Shown here: piece after piece, positions 61,954-64,000 of the stretch
Position numbering within the stretch: position 1 is the stretch's first letter
Layout of the letters: the number at the start of each line of letters is the position of its first letter
Source: Variovorax sp. CAN15
Lineage (GTDB): Bacteria > Pseudomonadota > Gammaproteobacteria > Burkholderiales > Burkholderiaceae_C
Assembly (NCBI RefSeq): GCF_030462475.1
Contig: NZ_JASMRZ010000002.1
Location: forward strand, 378-64,377
Direction of reading: 5' to 3'
Length of the DNA: 64,000 bases
Notes under the pieces: generated by a model
Seen by the model: the letters and a program-made list of their open reading frames with translations, nothing else
What the model was told of the DNA's origin: nothing
Database searches by the model: none
Translations under genes and position numbers: made by a program

Positions 61954-63089
61954 GCATCAGCGACAGCAGCCCCCGAAGCCATCTTTTCGAGCCTCTTCGG
62001 CTCGGCCCCCTCCGGATCGACAACCGCATCGTCATCGCGCCGATGTGCCAGTACTCCGCCACCGAAGGCACGCCGGGCGACTGGCACCTGATCCATCTGG
62101 GCCATCTGGCGCTCTCCGGCGCGGGGCTGCTGATCATCGAGGCGACGGCGGTGGAGGCCGAAGGGCGCATCTCGCCCGGCGACCTCGGGCTGTACTCCGA
62201 TGCCAACGAAGAAGGGCTGGCGAGGGTGCTCCACGCGATGCGCGCGCATTCGCCGGTCAAGGTCGCCATCCAGCTCGGCCACGCGGGGCGCAAGGCTTCG
62301 AGCCGCGCGCCGTGGGAAGGCGGCAGGCAGATCCGCCCCGGCGAACCCGGCGGCTGGAAGGCCTGGGCGCCTTCGGCCGTGCCACACGCCCCCGGCGAAG
62401 ATCCGCCGATCGCGCTCGATGCCGCCGGGCTGGCCCGCGTTCGCGAGGCCTTCGTGGCCTCGGCCCGCCGCGCTGCGCGACTGGGCATCGACGGCATCGA
62501 GATCCATGCGGCGCACGGCTACCTGCTGCACCAGTTCCTCTCGCCCATCGCCAACCACCGCGAGGACGAATACGGCGGCAGCCTGGAGAACCGATTGCGC
62601 TTTCCGCTCGAAATCTTCGACGCGGTGCGCGAGGTATTCCCCGCCGACCGGCCGGTGTGGGTGCGCGTGTCGGCCAGCGACTGGGTGCCCGGCGGCTGGG
62701 ACCTGGACAGCACCGTCGCCTTCTCGCAAGCGCTCCAGGCACGGGGCTGCGCGGCCATCCATGTGTCCAGCGGCGGCGTGTCGCCGCAGCAGTCGATCAC
62801 GCTGGGCGCTGGCTACCAGGTGCCGTTCGCGCAACGCATCAAGGCCGAGGTCGGGCTGCCGACCATCGCGGTGGGGCTCATCACCGAACCCGCGCACGCC
62901 GAAGCCATCATCGCCAACGGCCAGGCCGATGCGGTGTCGCTGGCGCGCGCGATCCTCTATGACCCGCGCTGGCCGTGGCATGCGGCCGCCGAGCTGGGCG
63001 CGCGGGTGAAGGCGCCCCACCAGTACTGGCGCTCGCAGCCGCGCGAGTTCAAGGATCTGTTCGAGAACGCGGCCTTCGGCGCGCGGTAG
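61950..63089 (+). CDS. NADH:flavin oxidoreductase, old yellow enzyme family (XenA/YqjM-like)
   Basis: A 379-residue FMN-dependent ene-reductase. Blocks: FEPLRLGPLRIDNRIVIAPM with CQYSATEG (the thermophilic-like/YqjM class Cys next to FMN), QLGHAGRKAS, EIHAAHGYLLHQFLSPIANH, DEYGGSLENRLRF and VGLITEPAHAE. Reduces activated C=C bonds of enals, enones or nitro compounds; physiological role often electrophile detoxification. Coupled to the EamA transporter by ATGA overlap at 61950-61953. Confidence 0.9.
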   Translation: MSISDSSPRSHLFEPLRLGPLRIDNRIVIAPMCQYSATEGTPGDWHLIHLGHLALSGAGLLIIEATAVEAEGRISPGDLGLYSDANEEGLARVLHAMRAHSPVKVAIQLGHAGRKASSRAPWEGGRQIRPGEPGGWKAWAPSAVPHAPGEDPPIALDAAGLARVREAFVASARRAARLGIDGIEIHAAHGYLLHQFLSPIANHREDEYGGSLENRLRFPLEIFDAVREVFPADRPVWVRVSASDWVPGGWDLDSTVAFSQALQARGCAAIHVSSGGVSPQQSITLGAGYQVPFAQRIKAEVGLPTIAVGLITEPAHAEAIIANGQADAVSLARAILYDPRWPWHAAAELGARVKAPHQYWRSQPREFKDLFENAAFGAR

Positions 63090-63107
63090 GCCGCCCCGTT
63101 GCCCTTA

Positions 63108-63142
63108 ACATGCCGGCCGGCGTTACATGCCAGCCGGCATGT
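63108..63142. repeat. ACATGCC(G/A)GCCGGC repeat with GCCGGCATGT inverted arm
   Basis: ACATGCCGGCCGGC at 63108-63121 is followed by ACATGCCAGCCGGC at 63125-63138, and ACATGCCGGC (63108-63117) pairs with GCCGGCATGT (63133-63142). The element lies in the 81-base gap between the old yellow enzyme and CPBP genes, about 30 bases before the CPBP ATG, where an operator or attenuator would sit. Confidence 0.5.
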
Positions 63143-63170
63143 GCGCGTTCACCGACTCCATCCGACGCGC

Positions 63171-63821
63171 ATGAAGCAGCCCTCCTCTTCGCCGACCGCC
63201 ACGCCCCTGGAAGCACTGGGCATCGTGGCACTGTGCTTCGGCTGGTTCATCATCGGCTCGCTGTGGTCGGTGAGCGCCGGCTTCCGCGACGCTTCATTCG
63301 ACGACGCCTCGCTCTTCGGCATCGTGGCCTTCGAGCTGTTCGTTGGCCCGATCGCCCTGCTCATTCTGCGCAGCCGGGGCTATGCGGTGCGCGACCTGAT
63401 GCCCTCGCCTTCGCTGAAGGGCTGCGGCGTGGGGGCGCTGCTGTACCTCGCTGCCCTGCTGGCTTCCGTGATCGTGCTTTCACCGCTCGCCGACGGCGCG
63501 GCCACGCAGCCTATTGAACGCATGATGGAAGCGGCGCGGCCTTCGATGGCGATGGTCCTCGCGCTGTCGGTAGTCAACGGCCTGTACGAAGAGGTCTTCC
63601 TGCTGGGCTATCTGCAGAAGGGCCTGCGCCACCACGGCGCCTCCTTCGCGCTGGGCGTGAGCGTGCTGGTGCAGGTGCTGTACCACCTCTACCAGGGGCC
63701 GCACGGCGCGCTGTCGCTGGCGGTGGTCGGCATCGTGTTCGGCGTGTTCTACCTGCGTACCGGCTGGCTCTGGCCGGTGGTGTTCGCGCACATGCTCGCG
63801 GACACGCTGCCCTTTCTCTGA
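63171..63821 (+). CDS. CPBP-family intramembrane protein, variant active-site motif
   Basis: A 216-residue protein with about six transmembrane helices and the CPBP (Abi/CAAX-protease-related) pattern: glutamate pair in NGLYEEVFLLGYLQ (~140), His in VLYHLYQGPHG (~170) and FAHMLADTLPF at the end. The usual EExxxR motif lacks its Arg (EEVFLL), so proteolytic activity is uncertain. Family members process prenylated or hydrophobic substrates or protect against bacteriocins; role unknown here. ATG at 63171 chosen because upstream residues come from the palindromic repeat. Confidence 0.8.
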   Translation: MKQPSSSPTATPLEALGIVALCFGWFIIGSLWSVSAGFRDASFDDASLFGIVAFELFVGPIALLILRSRGYAVRDLMPSPSLKGCGVGALLYLAALLASVIVLSPLADGAATQPIERMMEAARPSMAMVLALSVVNGLYEEVFLLGYLQKGLRHHGASFALGVSVLVQVLYHLYQGPHGALSLAVVGIVFGVFYLRTGWLWPVVFAHMLADTLPFL

Positions 63822-63847
63822 ACCGGCCCGCCGCACGCAGCCGCCCC

Positions 63848-64000
63848 TCAGGCCGGCCTGAGGGCGCTCAGCCAGAACAGCTTCTGTCGCATCGAAAGCA
63901 GTTCGCCGCCTTCGATGCGGCGGTGCAGGTGCTCCAGCGCGGGACGGCACGCGTCAACGCCGAATTCGGGGCAGACATAGGGCACCTGCTTCAGGTACCA
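63848..64000 (-). CDS. 3' end of an unidentified minus-strand gene (truncated by window edge)
   Basis: Fifty codons are open from the right edge to a TGA at 63850-63848. The peptide reads WYLKQVPYVCPEFGVDACRP and ends LFWLSALRPA, with Cys at two places and a helical end. GC-rich and with good coding bias. Too short to assign. It is convergent with the CPBP gene (26-base gap). Confidence 0.5.
   Translation of the reverse strand, partial: WYLKQVPYVCPEFGVDACRPALEHLHRRIEGGELLSMRQKLFWLSALRPA

Noticed and set aside
1-64000. CRISPR arrays, rRNA or tRNA genes
   Set aside because: No regularly spaced identical repeats, no rRNA-like blocks and no cloverleaf with a TTCGAATC-type arm could be found by reading.

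Overview
The window is GC-rich, densely coded DNA that looks like a chromosome segment of a beta-proteobacterium of the Comamonadaceae, most likely Variovorax or a close relative. This is inferred from gene content and style: paired cyanophycin synthetases with a DUF1854/ABC partner pair, a 2-aminoethylphosphonate (AEP) cluster built on the PhnS2/T2/U2 transporter, ChvE-GguAB sugar uptake beside a non-phosphorylative pentose pathway, and Comamonadaceae-style intergenic repeats. No rRNA, tRNA or CRISPR array was seen.

Layout. 1-3.05 kb: the 3' end of a large secreted-toxin-like gene, its presumed immunity gene, and a decayed stretch. 3.05-5.86 kb: a class D beta-lactamase and a polysaccharide deacetylase in one operon, bracketed by an orphan insertion-sequence end and a complete IS5/IS427-type element. 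5.9-11.8 kb: an 8-oxoguanine deaminase, a Tat-exported lipoxygenase, and two c-type cytochromes behind a DUF2970 protein. 11.8-21.5 kb: a MocR regulator, an MFS transporter, a small lipoprotein and an AEP uptake/degradation cluster (PhnX, FAD oxidase, ABC transporter and a divergent PhnZ-like HD protein). 21.6-24.1 kb: an SbmA/YddA-type ABC transporter and QueC. 24.2-32.0 kb: cyanophycin synthesis. 32.2-33.6 kb: two tandem secreted paralogs and a small unknown protein.

33.6-49.6 kb is a sugar catabolic island. A long minus-strand operon encodes an aldehyde dehydrogenase, a YtfQ-like binding protein, ChvE-GguA-GguB, YtfR-YtfT-YjfF, an IlvD/Edd-family sugar-acid dehydratase and a keto-deoxy-aldonate dehydratase. 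A LysR regulator, an SDR dehydrogenase and an SMP-30 lactonase lie next to it. Together these give sugar -> lactone -> aldonate -> 2-keto-3-deoxy acid -> 2-oxoglutarate semialdehyde -> 2-oxoglutarate, with two ABC importers, one nested inside the other. An aldose 1-epimerase lies nearby at 53-54 kb.

49.7-64 kb: DAHP synthase, a hybrid histidine kinase, the epimerase, then an operon holding a ~1577-residue fusion protein (alpha-helical epimerase/hydrolase-like part, CapA metallophosphoesterase-like part, Mur-ligase part) with a lipoprotein hydrolase. It ends with a LysR/EamA/old-yellow-enzyme group, a CPBP membrane protein and a truncated gene. The CapA-Mur fusion, the IS-bounded beta-lactamase unit and the AEP cluster without PhnW or PhnY are the most interesting parts.
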